From Liolophura sinensis (taxonomy: Eukaryota > Mollusca > Polyplacophora > Chitonida > Chitonidae): a DNA stretch of 64,000 nucleotides. The DNA lies in NCBI RefSeq assembly GCF_032854445.1, contig NC_088300.1:45112984-45176983 (forward strand), written 5' to 3'. A program made the translations under genes and the position numbers. Below the pieces are notes generated by a model, which saw only the letters and a program-made list of their open reading frames with translations, had not been told where the DNA came from and did no database searches. Positions 25,483 to 36,788 of the stretch are shown here, piece by piece. Position 1 is the stretch's first letter; each line of letters opens with the position of its first letter.

Positions 25483-25775
25483 ACAAGACATACAGGGAAC
25501 CTCTGTGGCCGAGGTGGTTAGTACGCCAGCAGGGTGCAGTGATCCAGGAGCCTTTCACCAATGCAGTCGCTGTGAGTTCAAGGCCAGCTCATACGGCCTT
25601 CCTCTGTGGCCATACGTGGGAAGATCTGACAGCAAACTGCGGATGGCAGTTGTTTCCCCCAAGTTCTGTCTGGTTTCCTCCAACCATAATGCTGGCCACC
25701 GTTGTATAGTTGAAAAATTCTTGAGTATAGCATAAAACATCAATCAAATAAATAAATAAATTAACAAGACATACA
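25483..25775 (+). mobile_element. SINE family A, full length with 12 bp target duplication
   Basis: ACAAGACATACA occurs at both ends (25483-25494 and 25764-25775). The element starts with CCTCTGTGGCCGAGGTGG and TTAGTACGCCAGCAGGGTGC, has the B-box region GTGAGTTCAAGGCCAG, and the middle segment CATACGTGGGAAGATCTGAC. It ends CATAATGCTGGCCACC, AAAATTCTTGAGTATAGC, ATAAAACATCAATCAAAT and AAAT repeats. The three overlapping open frames here belong to the SINE. Confidence 0.93.
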
Positions 25776-25782
25776 TTAAATG

Positions 25783-25950
25783 GGAAGGGCTGTGGTCTGA
25801 TGGTCTAAGGTGGTTGCATTGAAATCACTAGGACACACAGTTATGATTAAGGCATGGAAATGGCTGGTTTAAACGTAGTAAAGTTGAACAGGGAAGTTGT
25901 TGATTCCCACAGTGTCATAGTTTGTGGGTCCTTGTCATCTATCAACATGT
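25783..25950 (+). other. Possible tRNA-like SINE head, uncertain
   Basis: Directly after the SINE, GTGGTCTGATGGTCTAAGG resembles the D-arm of a class II tRNA and the head of the tRNA-like unit at 45379. No convincing B box follows at the expected distance. It may be a remnant of that family. Confidence 0.2.
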
Positions 25951-27390
25951 GGGAAAGTTTGTCATTAACTTGCAAAAGGCGTATGGTTTTATACCCTAGG
26001 CACATTGACAGCCCTTTTTTAAGTATTGTATCAAATAAATGGCTGAGATGTAATGTTTTACGCTGTATAATCCATTGTACATTTCATCGTTATCTGTTTC
26101 ATCAATGTAGTGATGAACTAGTATTTGTATGTATGTTGGCAGGAACAGAAACCCTAAGGGGTTATAGCTTAATTGAAGAAGAAACAAATGACTTTAGTGC
26201 ATGTTACACAACATATCAATATCACAGATAAAGCACTTAATATGAGATCGTTTTTAGTGTGTCTCTATGAAATTGTTATCCTAATGTCCCCTAAAATGTT
26301 TCTGGATATTTTCTTTGCCTTTTCATAGATGTTAATTGTCAACATTAATTTGTCCTATATAATACTCCAGAAATTAAATATGGTTTGATCTTTTGACCTC
26401 CTCACTTGCTATTGTAATTGCATGTGTTGCAAAATCTGCACTTTTTAATAGTTTTAGGATGAATTCAGTACATGAATTTCATCTTCAGAATAAATATTAA
26501 ATGGTCAGTATTATTGCAAGGCTATTAACTTGGAAACAGTTTTTCACATAATTTCCACATTTATATGTGTTCCTCACTCAAGTCTCTTGCTTTATAAAGA
26601 CATTGAAGTGGTTGTGTTGTCAGTAAGTTACACATGTATGATATATAGGTGAGGAATTGAATTTACCATAAATTTCATCAGTGACTATAACCTGCCCATT
26701 TTTCCTGATTCTGAGAGTTCTGTTGAGTTTAGAAAGATGTTTTGAGGATTGCTTGGATTATATGGGATGATATTCTGCTGGAAAATTGTAAGCTTCACCA
26801 GTAAAAATAATATTTTGTGACATTTATTTGCGTCTAAATATGTACTCTTCTGGGCAAAATTTGAGGTCATTTAAGGTATATCATTTACGTGGATGAGGAT
26901 TAAAAAAAATGGTCTAAGAATTGATCCACACTTTATAAGAAGTTAAGATTGATAGTTAAGTCATGATAAATTGTATGGTGAATGTTTTTGATGATCGAGA
27001 TAGATAACTTTCAAACTTACATGTAAGTTCCTAGCTCCCATCATGATGACATATTGTAAGATCTTACATAGTTGCATGCGCAGGCCTGTATACTGCACAG
27101 TGTGAGACACACATGTAGTATCATGTTAATGCATCTTTCCTCTCTTGCCAGGTATGTCTGTCGTATGTAGTTGGAAACTATATTATCTTGAGTTTGTGGA
27201 TATAAATTGTTAGACACAAGTCTGGTTGATCTATACATTGTAAGTACAGCTGTCAGACACCTGTGGCATAAGTCTACCAGATATATTTGAAGATAAGACT
27301 AAGCATGTCAGGATTTCTCCATAACTTAAATGTTTATTGAAATGTTGGATGCCAGAAACATGTCAGATAATTTAGAAATGTATTAGAGAG
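25951..27390. other. No gene seen; one dispersed-repeat fragment
   Basis: Noncoding by inspection. The segment 26805-26880 is similar to 30735-30810 (shared TCTGGGCAAAATTT and AGGTCATTT). Frames of up to 125 codons have no recognisable domain. Confidence 0.4.
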
Positions 27391-27608
27391 GGATCTGACT
27401 CAATTATTTCTTGACTTGTTGAACACATACATGATGTATGTCATAAGGATAGCCATTAAGGATGCATCTGACTCAATTATTTCTGGACTTGTTGAACACG
27501 TGCATGATGTATGCCATAAGGATAGCCATTAAGGATGCATCTGACTCAATTACTTCTTAACTTGTTGAACACTTACTTGATGTATGCTAAAAGGATTGCC
27601 ATTAGAGA
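27391..27608 (+). repeat. Three tandem copies of a 73 bp unit
   Basis: The unit contains ATCTGACTCAATTATTTCT, GACTTGTTGAACAC, ATGATGTATG, CATAAGGATAGCCATTA. ATCTGACT starts at 27393, 27466 and 27539, exactly 73 bp apart. The first two copies are the closest; the third is more diverged. The source is unknown. Confidence 0.9.
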
Positions 27609-27694
27609 CACTTTTCGAGTTGTGGAACACTTTTACCATGTATATGCATTCTTTCTGGTCAAGTTTGGGAAGGTCAACCTTCTTATATATGATT

Positions 27695-27809
27695 ACATGT
27701 TTTCTGTGGGCTTTGCCCAATTGCCTGACCAACTGGGATGTTACATGGTCGCTGTTGTTGTAGAGGTGAAATATTCTTGAGTACAATGTAAAACACTAAT
27801 CAAATAAAT
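27695..27809 (+). mobile_element. SINE family A, 5' truncated and diverged
   Basis: Recognisable from TCTGTGGGCTTTGCCCAATT, then GTCGCTGTTGTTGTAGAGG, GAAATATTCTTGAGTACAAT, GTAAAACACTAATCAAAT and AAAT repeats. The first half is absent. Confidence 0.7.
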
Positions 27810-30800
27810 AAATCATAAGGTTGACAGATAGGACCTTGACACAGTGGTTGTTATGAAAACTTATGGAATAAGATTCAACTCCTTTTTGATCTGTTAAACA
27901 CTGTACATGTATACCTTTAATTCTTGTAGGGCAGTGATAAATGTCTGGCTGTATATAACATCAGTAGGATATTAGTCACTAGGTGCATGTACACAACAAC
28001 TCCTAGTGCATAGTGAGTATATAGATAAGACAACACCTGTAGCTTTGCACATAGCTGAATCCCTGTTCTGTATTCATAAGGGTTCCTGGCTGTGAGTCTA
28101 AAGCTGCTCTCTTCCTTTGCTGTAATTTCCTGAGCAATCTTTCAGTGTCATATTGAAACATTTGCCAACTGTCTGTCAAGCTCTCACCTATTGATTGCCT
28201 AGGTCGGACATCTTCTAGAAGGAAAACCAGGCGTTACCACCTGAGGTTGATGTAACAGCCTTGTACACCCAAAGGCTGCAAATGTCATCCTGCTTCCATC
28301 CTATTGCCATTCATGATAGATTATTGAAGCTTCTGGAGCTCGACAAGCGTCCCATTTTACCAAAAAAAAAAAAAGAGCTGATGGGGTATTAAAAAATAGT
28401 CGGCTTGTCAGACTGTGATGGATGCGGGCTCTGTGGAAATGAAGTTGTGTATAATTATTCTGGATGAAATGGAATCCTGCGAACTCTCCTCGCTTTTTTG
28501 CCAGCTCATTTAAATGCATGGAGAGAAAGCCCTTTTATTTTTGTGGCTTCTATTCATGAGTATCCCTTTTAACTGTATGTATTTCACTAACAGCGTTCTC
28601 AGGCACAGCACTATCTCCTCTGATCTTTATGACAAAAATGAATTATTTAAGGGTGTGCATCACCGTGAGAGATAAGATATGCATATTGAAATACTGCGGC
28701 ATATGTTTTCCTCTGCTGCTGAAAGTACGCAATATATTGAGTAAATATTGTATGGCCTGGCAAAGATTATTTTTATTTGTATTATATGTAAAAAGGCCAT
28801 CAGCCACTATACATGATGCTTACATCAGCTCATTTCAGTCACAGATTCACACAATCTGCATCAACAACTAGCTTCAATTTTTAACAGCATTTCGCTTATT
28901 GCTGCTAATGTATGTGGTTTAGCACTTGGCATATTGGATCGATGTCTGCTTCAAACTGTGGTCTTTTCTCCGTTACTGAATTGATGTTTGGGACACATTC
29001 TGCCTGGCCAATGAACATCATAGCTCGTACATGATGACTCTCCCGGGCTATGTTGTTTGTTCCCCCTGATCAGTGACTTTCCAAGATGTTTTGTTCATTG
29101 AGCTGTTAAGGGTTTAGAACTGAGGAGAGAATCATAGGGGCCCTGATCAATCTCTCGGCCATGGTGACAGATGCTTCCTATTACCCCCAGGTCTCTGCTG
29201 TGAATTTCAGGGATATGTACATGCTCCCTCCCAAATTAGGCCCAGTCCTACAGCCTTCAGCTCCCAGTAACTGCCACCCCCTCCTGCTATACTCGCTCCC
29301 AAGATTTCTAATGGGCCCATTATTGAATGTACTTTAGCCATCATTGTGTCAGCAGGACCTGTGTACTATTAAAAGGCTCACGAGCAGATGAAGGATCTGT
29401 ATAGAATACACAGGTGATGCACCAACCCAGTTCTGTTAGAATTCACTCATAACCAACCTCCCACTGCCTCTTGGCAGCTTTAACAAATTGTATACAAAGA
29501 CCACGGCCTTCTTCAAACTCCTCAGTTTCCACACAGAACATATTGTACATATGAGAACTTTGGTTTTGCGCAGTTTATAAAGGTACAGGAATTATCAAAC
29601 ATTGCCAAGTTCATGCTCCGACGCATGGGGTTGTAGCGGTTTGTTGCACTAGTGCAGCTGTGTTCTGGTTTAGGTGCACCGTTTGCTTTTCTCGATGTGA
29701 TGAAAAAAAAAAAATAACTTACTTTGAAAGTTAGTTATTTAACAAGATGACTTAGAACGCAAGACAAGCCAGTCATGCCTTAAACTCTTCTGACTGTTGG
29801 AACATTTGTCACTGCCATTGGGATGTCAAGGACCACAATATGGGAAAGGTGGACAAACTCCATGTTTAAGAACCTTGGGGGTAATTGAGCTGGAAGGAGA
29901 GTTCTGTGGCCAGACTACATTAACTCTGCAGTTAATATCCGGCACTCATCCATCCATCATACAGCCCTGTCTATTGTAGCTTATGTGCTGGACCAGTGAC
30001 AATATTGGTGACACTGCCGGTGGGCTGGTTCGTCCCGGCTCTATTTAGCCTCTAGTCCTCACCTCTCCTCCATTCGTGTTATCATTCCGCCGGCTGCCAT
30101 AGAGATGAATATTCTCTTAACAACCTGGCACATTAGAAAAACAGCCGTTACCTAGGCAACTATAGGAAGACAGTCTTTTGAACACAATAAGACTGATCTG
30201 TATTATGAAGACCTGTTGAGCTTTAAATACTCTCATATTGATTGATGCGAGGGAAGACGGTAAACTAGGCTTTTCCTGCCGCAGTCTGGGTTTCCTCTGA
30301 TTGTTTCTGGCAACCCGTGGTCATCAGGCAGATCACATGTCCAGTCTCAACTCCACGACAAGAAAACAGCATTTTCGGCCGCAGTCTAGCAGATAGCCTT
30401 TGTTTGTCCAAATGTACTGAACATATTACTGATAATTGAAATCATATTTAATACATACACATACAGTGGTAATATATCTGTTCATACCACTTACATCCTC
30501 TTTCAATCCAAGACTGGCATTTTTGTGAGGTTTGCGCAACAGAGAAAAAAAGCTGTTTTTCACATATACCAGTACAAATAAAGATTATACATAATTCACA
30601 TATTGTAAGTTACATACGATTCCGTAAATGTAACTTTCTGTCTGATTCTCAAGTTTAGTCCATTTTAGAAAAGTGTTTCAAGCTTTGTGTGATGATGATA
30701 CCCTACTGACAAAGTGTATTATGTTCAGCACAAAAAGTAATGTTTTTCAACATTGATTTACCTCTAAAGATGTTCATCTGGGCAAAATTTTAGGTCATTT

Positions 30801-30930
30801 TAACCTGCCTCAAACACAGAATTAAGTAGTATATATAAACATATAAATATCAAAATATACATGTATATATCAAATTAGTTTCTTAACTTTTTGCAGTTAT
30901 ACTTTTAGCAATACTGTTAAAGCTAACCCT
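27810..30930. other. No gene seen; about 3.1 kb, part of it less AT-rich
   Basis: No exon I can defend. The part from about 28950 to 30380 is unique-looking and less AT-rich than its neighbours, and it contains the X-box-like site at 30147. This could fit a regulatory region, but that is only a suggestion. An imperfect palindrome (AATAACTTACTTTGAAAG, TTAGTTATT) lies at 29712-29741. Confidence 0.4.
30147..30160 (+). promoter_or_regulatory. X-box-like RFX binding motif
   Basis: GTTACCTAGGCAAC matches the bipartite X-box consensus (GTNRCC, a short spacer, RGYAAC) in both half sites, with a two-base spacer. RFX factors bind such sites in animals, often at genes for cilia. No gene start was found beside it; the nearest proposed first exon on the + strand is 6.5 kb downstream. 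A match this good is uncommon by chance in 64 kb, but a single site proves nothing. Confidence 0.4.
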
Positions 30931-32045
30931 TACACTTATTAGGTGTACTAAAGGTATACATGAGGTACATCTGAGGTGTATCAATGGAGTGTAGCATATC
31001 TGAACAGAGGTGCATCTAGGGTATACTTGAGGCGTATCTGAGGTGTATTAAAGTTGTATCTGAGGTATTGCTAATTATGCAAATTAGGAGCTCGATAAAG
31101 TACACTTCATTGGAGGTGTACCCTATAAATATTAAAGGGCAGAAGTATGATGCCTGAGGTGTGTCACATGTACAACTGAGGTATAGCTGATGTACATGCT
31201 TATAAACAAGGTGGATATAAACTGTTTTCACTTTTATTTTGATAGAAAACAAGCACAAAACACCTAAATATTTTCTGTACAAATTATAGAGAAATTTAAG
31301 TAAGTTTGTAAGTGCGTGTTGTTCTTTGTTTACAGTATCTGTAAATCTCAGCTGACGTACGACAACAATGAAATACATTTACATGAGGCCTTCTAGCTAC
31401 TTGATAAAGAATTAGTACTACTCCTTTTCTGCCTTTCAGAACTGTTCATGTGCCAAAACATGTTACAAATTCTGTCCTAGAAAGCATCAATCAGTGCATA
31501 ATTCGGCTGTTTTCCCACAGCCTGGAATATATATGCACCTTGTTCAGGGCAGCCATTTTGGAATAATCAGGGGCAAATATATCCACGCTCTGTGATTGGT
31601 CAGTACTTACACATTGAATGGCATGTCATTGTAGGGTGAGACCAAGGCTTATATTTATTTAGTAAACATTTTTCTTTTGCACAGGAACATTTGTAATTTT
31701 ATACTCACCATTTTGTCTGAAGTAAAATGTAAATCTTATCTCTTGTTTTAAAACTTTAAAAAAGTAGCTGAGGTACATGAACACTAAATTATAATCAAAA
31801 ACTCCCAAAGTTTCCAAGGTGTACCTGACGTACATCATTTACTTTGTTTCATTTTCAAAGTTTTTAAGCTGTACACCTTAGTGATGACTTTTTTCAAAGT
31901 TCCTGAGGTACATCTGAGGTATAGGCATATTGCTGGGGTGTACTTGAGGTACAGTACACCTCATCTGTACCTCACACTGAGGTTTACATGAGGCATACAG
32001 CCCATATACACATCTATACCTCACACTGAGGTGTACCCCTCATGT
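30931..32045 (+). repeat. Two clusters of degenerate GAGGTGTAT-type repeats
   Basis: At about 30935-31215 and 31770-32045 the motif TGAGGTGTAY / TGAGGTACATC recurs many times (for example GAGGTACATCTGAGGTGTAT, GAGGTATAGC, GAGGTGTACC), sometimes as its reverse complement (GTACACCTCA, TACCTCACAC). The spacing is irregular. It looks like an old simple array with a unique stretch (31216-31770) between. Confidence 0.65.
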
Positions 32046-32685
32046 CTTAAGACAAGTCTGATGAATTGTGTATTAAGCAGTTTTCTCCCGGCTCGTCATT
32101 CATGATTCATGATTAAGGAGGTGAGATTAAATTTGGGCTCAGTAGAGTATGGATCGATGCTCTGCTTATAAGATTCCCTCATACAAGATGCGTTTTTGTT
32201 CGATCTTTTCCTGAAAGGCATTCTTTCTCTTATAATTGAAAGGCATCTGATCCCGCTTAATAAACGACAAGCAGTTGCACATGTACCTGAGTCTGACCTG
32301 GGCTAATTCTTGGCTCTGAACATGGAAATCGACCAGTGGCGTACACAAAAAAAAGTAGCTGATTACTGGTCATTACTCAGGCTGTATCAATCACATGTGT
32401 TCATAATGCTATTAAAAACAAATTCCTTAATTGTCGTTATTGTATAATCTTCTTGTGCCTTGAGCATGTAATTTGAATATCGAGCAACTTAATTTGTTCT
32501 GGTATTAAATGTTCAGCATAATACAGTTGCATGTAATGGATGCCCGTTGTGGCATACGTGACCATTAAGACAGTGTTTTACCCACCACATTAAATAGATA
32601 TATGATACTACACCAGGTCATGATAGGTTGGTTTATTTCAAGTACTACATTTATGTGGTACAGGATGGTTTGATAACTGTAGAAT
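32046..32685. other. No gene seen
   Basis: Noncoding by inspection. Confidence 0.45.
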
Positions 32686-32985
32686 GGGCTGATGATTTGG
32701 ATTGGTTGATGATGACTTCATGATTGGTTGATGATGACTTCATGATTGATAATGACTTCTAGATTGGTTGATGATGACTTCACGATTGATAATGACTTCT
32801 AGATTGGTTGATGATGACTTCAGGATGATTAAGTGATCACTATAGGATTGTTGGATGTTGCATGGTTAAGGGATGGTTGGGGGATCATTTCAGAAATCTT
32901 TTATGATGACTTTAGGATTGTTGAGATTAGGCTATAGGATGACCTGATGACAATTTCAGGATAGTTAGATGATAACTTCCAGATG
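32686..32985 (+). repeat. Short tandem array, GATTGGTTGATGATGACTTC units
   Basis: Units of about 24-26 bp (GATTGGTTGATGATGACTTC and the variant GATTGATAATGACTTCTA) are tandem from 32698 to 32825. More diverged GGATTGTTGGATG units continue to about 32985. The middle shows a 50 bp two-unit block repeated twice. Confidence 0.8.
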
Positions 32986-33919
32986 GCGGGTTCATCAGGC
33001 TGCAATTTGATTCTATCTTGGCTACAGAATGGATTGATCAGACAACATAATCATTCAGTCAGACAAAAGAATGGCTTGATTATAGACATCAGAATGATTC
33101 AGACAATCTCCTCCAGATCTCATCAACATTTTTTGTATTTAGAACATTTTGTACTGTATAAATAGGATCTGGATATATAATGTTCATTATACTCCTAGCT
33201 GCCGGCTGACCTCTAAATCGAACCCCTCCACATTATGTAATCTTCCTTTACGTGAGCCCACTTGTTTCTTGCAATCCTCTCTCCTGAGTTTCCAGACAGC
33301 TAGAGGTTGATGCTGCCATGTAACTCGCGAGACATGTCCGTTTTCAGGTGATAGCTGTTCATGATTTGCCCCCCGGTTACTTTTTTAATACGCAATTCCA
33401 TTAACTAAAATAGCTTGAACTTGTCAGCATTACGAGTTTAATCCCCTGCTTTAAAGGTGTCAGTGAAGTTTTTCATTATCAATTGATCTCCATCAACAAT
33501 ATGCTCGGGGCAGAAATGTTTTCTTGGCTCAAATTAAGATGGCGGATGGGCTGTAGGAGAGGCAGGTGTAGCTTCTTCTTGTCATCTCTATCAAATAGCC
33601 TCAGTCAGAAAACCCCATTAGCCGTGCTGTCAGAACTATTTCTGTCACTTTATTGTCCCATTTTTGTCTCTTCAGAAAATAAAAAGTTATCAAAAAAATG
33701 AATAAAATGGTTTTTTAAGCTCTGTGATGATTTGATGAGGAGCATATGGGTTATCAGAAAATCCTAATGCTGCAGTGTAACTCTGAATGACAAGGACTCA
33801 AAGAAAAGGATGCATTGGCTGTTTGACGTCCCTCCCAGACATCTCACTGTCATATTATCTCTCTCCTATCTCATCTTCTGGTGATCGCACTGATTGTTAC
33901 GGCAGTATGCCCCTCTATT
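32986..33919. other. No gene seen
   Basis: Noncoding by inspection. The frame at 33483-33701 is short and unsupported. Confidence 0.45.
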
Positions 33920-34046
33920 GCAAACCTCTCAAACCTACCATGCAAGCCACTGGCTTGTCTACACTACAGTCCACTATCTTGTCTACACTACAAGCTACTG
34001 TCTTGCCTGCCCTCTAAGCCACTGTTTTGTCTACCCATCAAACCAC
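33920..34046 (+). repeat. Minisatellite, unit about 27 bp, left part
   Basis: Units of the form CAAGCCACTGTCTTGTCTAC, ACTACA. The array continues at 34316 after a SINE B insertion. Open frames here come from the repeat. Confidence 0.8.
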
Positions 34047-34315
34047 CGGCTGTGATAGCTCAATTTATTAGAGTGTTTGCTTTGGCGGTCGTAGATTCAG
34101 GGTCAATCCTGGTTTGGGTCACGCCTAAGACCTTAAAAAGGAAGTTGTAATTGCGGCCTACTGGCCTTCAGTAAGTCGTCTCGGTAAAGCAGCACTAGTT
34201 AAAAGAGCGTTGGAATTCCATCCTGCAACAAGAGGGTACATTACATGCACTCTGAGGACTCATTCGCCATCATATAATTAAAAAATTGAGTACATCGTTA
34301 AACCCCAAGTGCTCA
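34047..34315 (+). mobile_element. SINE family B inserted in a minisatellite
   Basis: The head is GGCTGTGATAGCTCAATTTA (diverged tRNA-like). Next comes AGGTTGTAATT-type body sequence (AAGGAAGTTGTAATTGCGGC), then GTAAGTCGTCTCGGTAAAGC, CCTGCAACAAGAGGGTACAT and the tail AAAATTGAGTACATCG, TTAAACCCCAAGTGCTCA. Similar sequence on the two sides (CCCATCAAACCACC and CCATACAAACCACT) could be a target duplication or simply adjacent repeat units. Confidence 0.85.
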
Positions 34316-34830
34316 CCATACAAACCACTGTTTTTCCTACGTTGCAAGTCACTGTGTTGCCTACCTTGCAAGCCACTGTCTTGCCTACCCTTCAAGCCAC
34401 TGTCTTGCCTAAACTGTAAGCCACTATTGACCTTTCATGCAAGCCACAGTCTCACCTACCTATAAGCCACTTTTTCACCTACCCTGTAAGCCACAGTCCC
34501 GCCTACGCTGTAAACCACTGTCTTGTCTACCCACTCTTTATGCTGCTCTCAGACTACCCACCCTTTAAGCCTCTCTCCTGCCTACCTGTTAAGCCACTTT
34601 CTTGTCTACCCACCCTTTTAGCCACTCCCCTGCATACCCACCCTTTAAGCCACTTTTCTGTGTCCCCTTTAAGATGCTCTCCTGCCTACACTTTAAGACA
34701 CTCTCCTGCCTACCATTAAGCCACTATCCTGCCTACCCTTTAAGCCCTCTCTTGTCTGCCCTAATGTTACTCTCTCACCATCTACTGTCTACTTTTCAAA
34801 TACTCTCCCCTGTACCCTTTGGGCTAGATG
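34316..34830 (+). repeat. Minisatellite, unit about 27 bp, right part
   Basis: Continues the array: CAAGCCACTGTCTTGCCTAC, CTTCAA and diverged forms (TTTAAGCCACTTTCTTGTCT, ACC; TTTAAGACACTCTCCTGCCT). Divergence increases to the right and the array fades after about 34830. Confidence 0.8.
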
Positions 34831-35681
34831 TACTCTCCTCCCACTCTGCCATGTTCCCATACCAATAACCAACCATACACTCCAAGCATGTGCGAGAGAA
34901 AATAAATCTGAAGTACCCATGATTGCAATTTGTGCCCAGGCATGGAATATTCTCTGTCATCAGGATGGCAATTCTCTTCCGTAACTTGATTTCCAGACGT
35001 CTTCAGAAATCAATGTGGGCAAAGCGTTGGTAATTGCTGGTGTTATCCTATCAGGGATGTGGCATGCATGGTGTTCACGACTTTGGGTAGGAAGTCAGGT
35101 TCTTTGGTCTGCTATAAACTGGATCCACTACTTCTCTTGTTCTTGGATATGTCGTGTCTCCCATGGCCAATCATCGGGTTACCCAACTGTCTGATATTTC
35201 CATAGAAAGTGTTGTCCATCAGACATGCAATTTCACATTTGCAAGTAGTCCGAGTAAAAATGGATATTTCTGATCTTGATTATGGTATAATGTGACAGAT
35301 ATTAAGTTTCATCTCTTTCAGGGAAATTTGAACTTTGTGTTCTTGAAATTGTAATAACTGGTAGAATATAAGAATACCCTGGATAGAAGTCATTCTATCA
35401 CTCTTACTGGCTGGTTAGTTTTCCAGTCTTCCTTTCTCTTTTGAGTGAACTGACCAGTGTTTTGGTTCCCTTAAGGGTTAGCATGAGAGTTACAGATCTG
35501 CTCTGCTTTCTTATTCCAGTCATGTATATTTGGTAGTTACAATTCTTGCTTTGAAAAAATTCTGAATGCACATGTATTAGTTTCCCTAATATATTTACTC
35601 CCAGTTTGATAGGTTGATGGTTAGCGATGTGTTTGTCCTTCGATTACCAAGTTACACTGTAATAGAATGAGAAACTATTAT
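34831..35681. other. No gene seen
   Basis: Noncoding by inspection. Confidence 0.45.
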
Positions 35682-35852
35682 TGTACAGATGAGTTTCCCC
35701 CAGGCTCTGCCTGGTTTAATGTACAGATGAGTTTCCCACGGGCTCTGCCTGGTTTCTACCCACCATAATGCTGGCCGCCGTCGTTGCATAAATGAAATAT
35801 TCTGGAGTACGTCGTAAAACACCAATCAAATAAATAAATATATTAATATAAA
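35682..35852 (+). mobile_element. SINE family A, 5' truncated, with an internal 37 bp duplication
   Basis: The segment TGTACAGATGAGTTTCCC, CCAGGCTCTGCCTGGTTT is present twice in a row (about 35682-35755). The full tail follows: ACCCACCATAATGCTGGCCG, GAAATATTCTGGAGTACGTC, GTAAAACACCAATCAAAT and AAAT repeats. The duplicated block includes a few bases that are not part of the SINE (TGTACAGATGA), so it arose after insertion. Confidence 0.8.
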
Positions 35853-36214
35853 TATATAAATAAATTTTAATGTACGGTGTATAAGCCACAAATAAAAGTA
35901 CATGTATGCTTTGATCATCTAATTCTAGGCTTTTAAACCTGGATCTGTTTATTATGAAGAAAAACAATTTGTTCAGGTATTTTGAAACATTAATTATTTT
36001 TGGTACATTGTTCAAGTGACTCATGTGCAAGTGTAGACTTTTGGTTTGTTCAGCCAGGGATAATTACATATACCATCTACCTATACTGCAGTCGACGATA
36101 AATCTGTAAATTTTGTGAAAACCTGAATCTTGTAGTTTGTGTGATAGCCATTATCATAAGTGTTTGAGGATGCGTGATTGCTGTTTGTGACAGTCCTATT
36201 CCTTATGGCTGGGA
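35853..36214. other. No gene seen
   Basis: AT-rich spacer upstream of the G-rich promoter-proximal area. Confidence 0.45.
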
Positions 36215-36400
36215 GGGGGGGGGGGGAGATTATAGACTTGTCTGCTTCCAATTAGACAGTAGTGTTTTGCCAGGAAGCGACCAACAATGACAAGTGACTG
36301 GGGAATTCTCAGAATCTTGAGCAGTGACTGAGAGATATCGTCAATCAATACCACGGCCTTCCTGTACGCAGCTGGGGGGGGGGGGGGGTAGGGAGGGGGT
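36215..36400 (+). promoter_or_regulatory. G-run region upstream of first exon 1a
   Basis: A run of 12 G at 36215-36226 and of 15 G at 36374-36388, the latter followed by TAGGGAGGGGG. The local sequence from here to the exon is more GC-rich than the surroundings, as expected near an animal promoter. No TATA box is evident. The regulatory role is inferred only from position, 320-490 bp before the ATG of exon 1a. Confidence 0.35.
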
Positions 36401-36708
36401 TGCTCCTGTTACATGGAGAGGAAATATGTGTTAGGTAAAGAAGAGTAGAGCTGGCATCTGTAGACTGCCGCATGCACAAGCTTGGAAGTTGAGCAGGCCA
36501 CCTTCCTGACGGCCCGCACCCACCCAGACGCCCAATCTCCATCTCTCGGTCCCCCCTCCCTTGATCCTCACCTAACTTTATTGATCTAGACTCGTCCGCT
36601 CTAGTGCTGCTGTCGACTGCTGATTTGCAGTTTAATCAGAGCTGACAGAGGCTGTGTGTTAGGGGAGAGAGGTGCTTAGTAGTGTGGACAGTATCCTACC
36701 CCGGTGAC

Positions 36709-36788
36709 ATGGAGATGCCACCCCCTCCCCCGACCAGTAGTGTCCCCGGTAAACCTGATGAGGAGGGGCGTCGATCTACCTACAAATT
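36709..36788 (+). CDS. First coding exon 1a of an unrecognised gene
   Basis: An ATG preceded by GTGAC opens 26 codons plus two bases. The peptide is proline-rich then charged (MEMPPPPPTSSVPG, ending GRRSTYK). An in-frame TGA lies 66 bp upstream at 36643-36645, so translation cannot begin further 5' in this exon. The exon ends at a strong donor, TT|GTAAGT; unspliced reading meets TAA at once, which supports splicing. The donor leaves phase 2, the same as exon 1b, and joining to the exon at 63386 gives an open frame with leucine at the junction. The upstream GC-rich sequence with G-runs suits a promoter. I do not recognise the protein. The next exon is 26.6 kb away, which is long but normal for an animal first intron. 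Confidence 0.6.

Noticed and set aside
31016-31378. 120-codon minus-strand frame
   Set aside because: Runs through the GAGGTGTAT repeats and AT-rich sequence; no motif.
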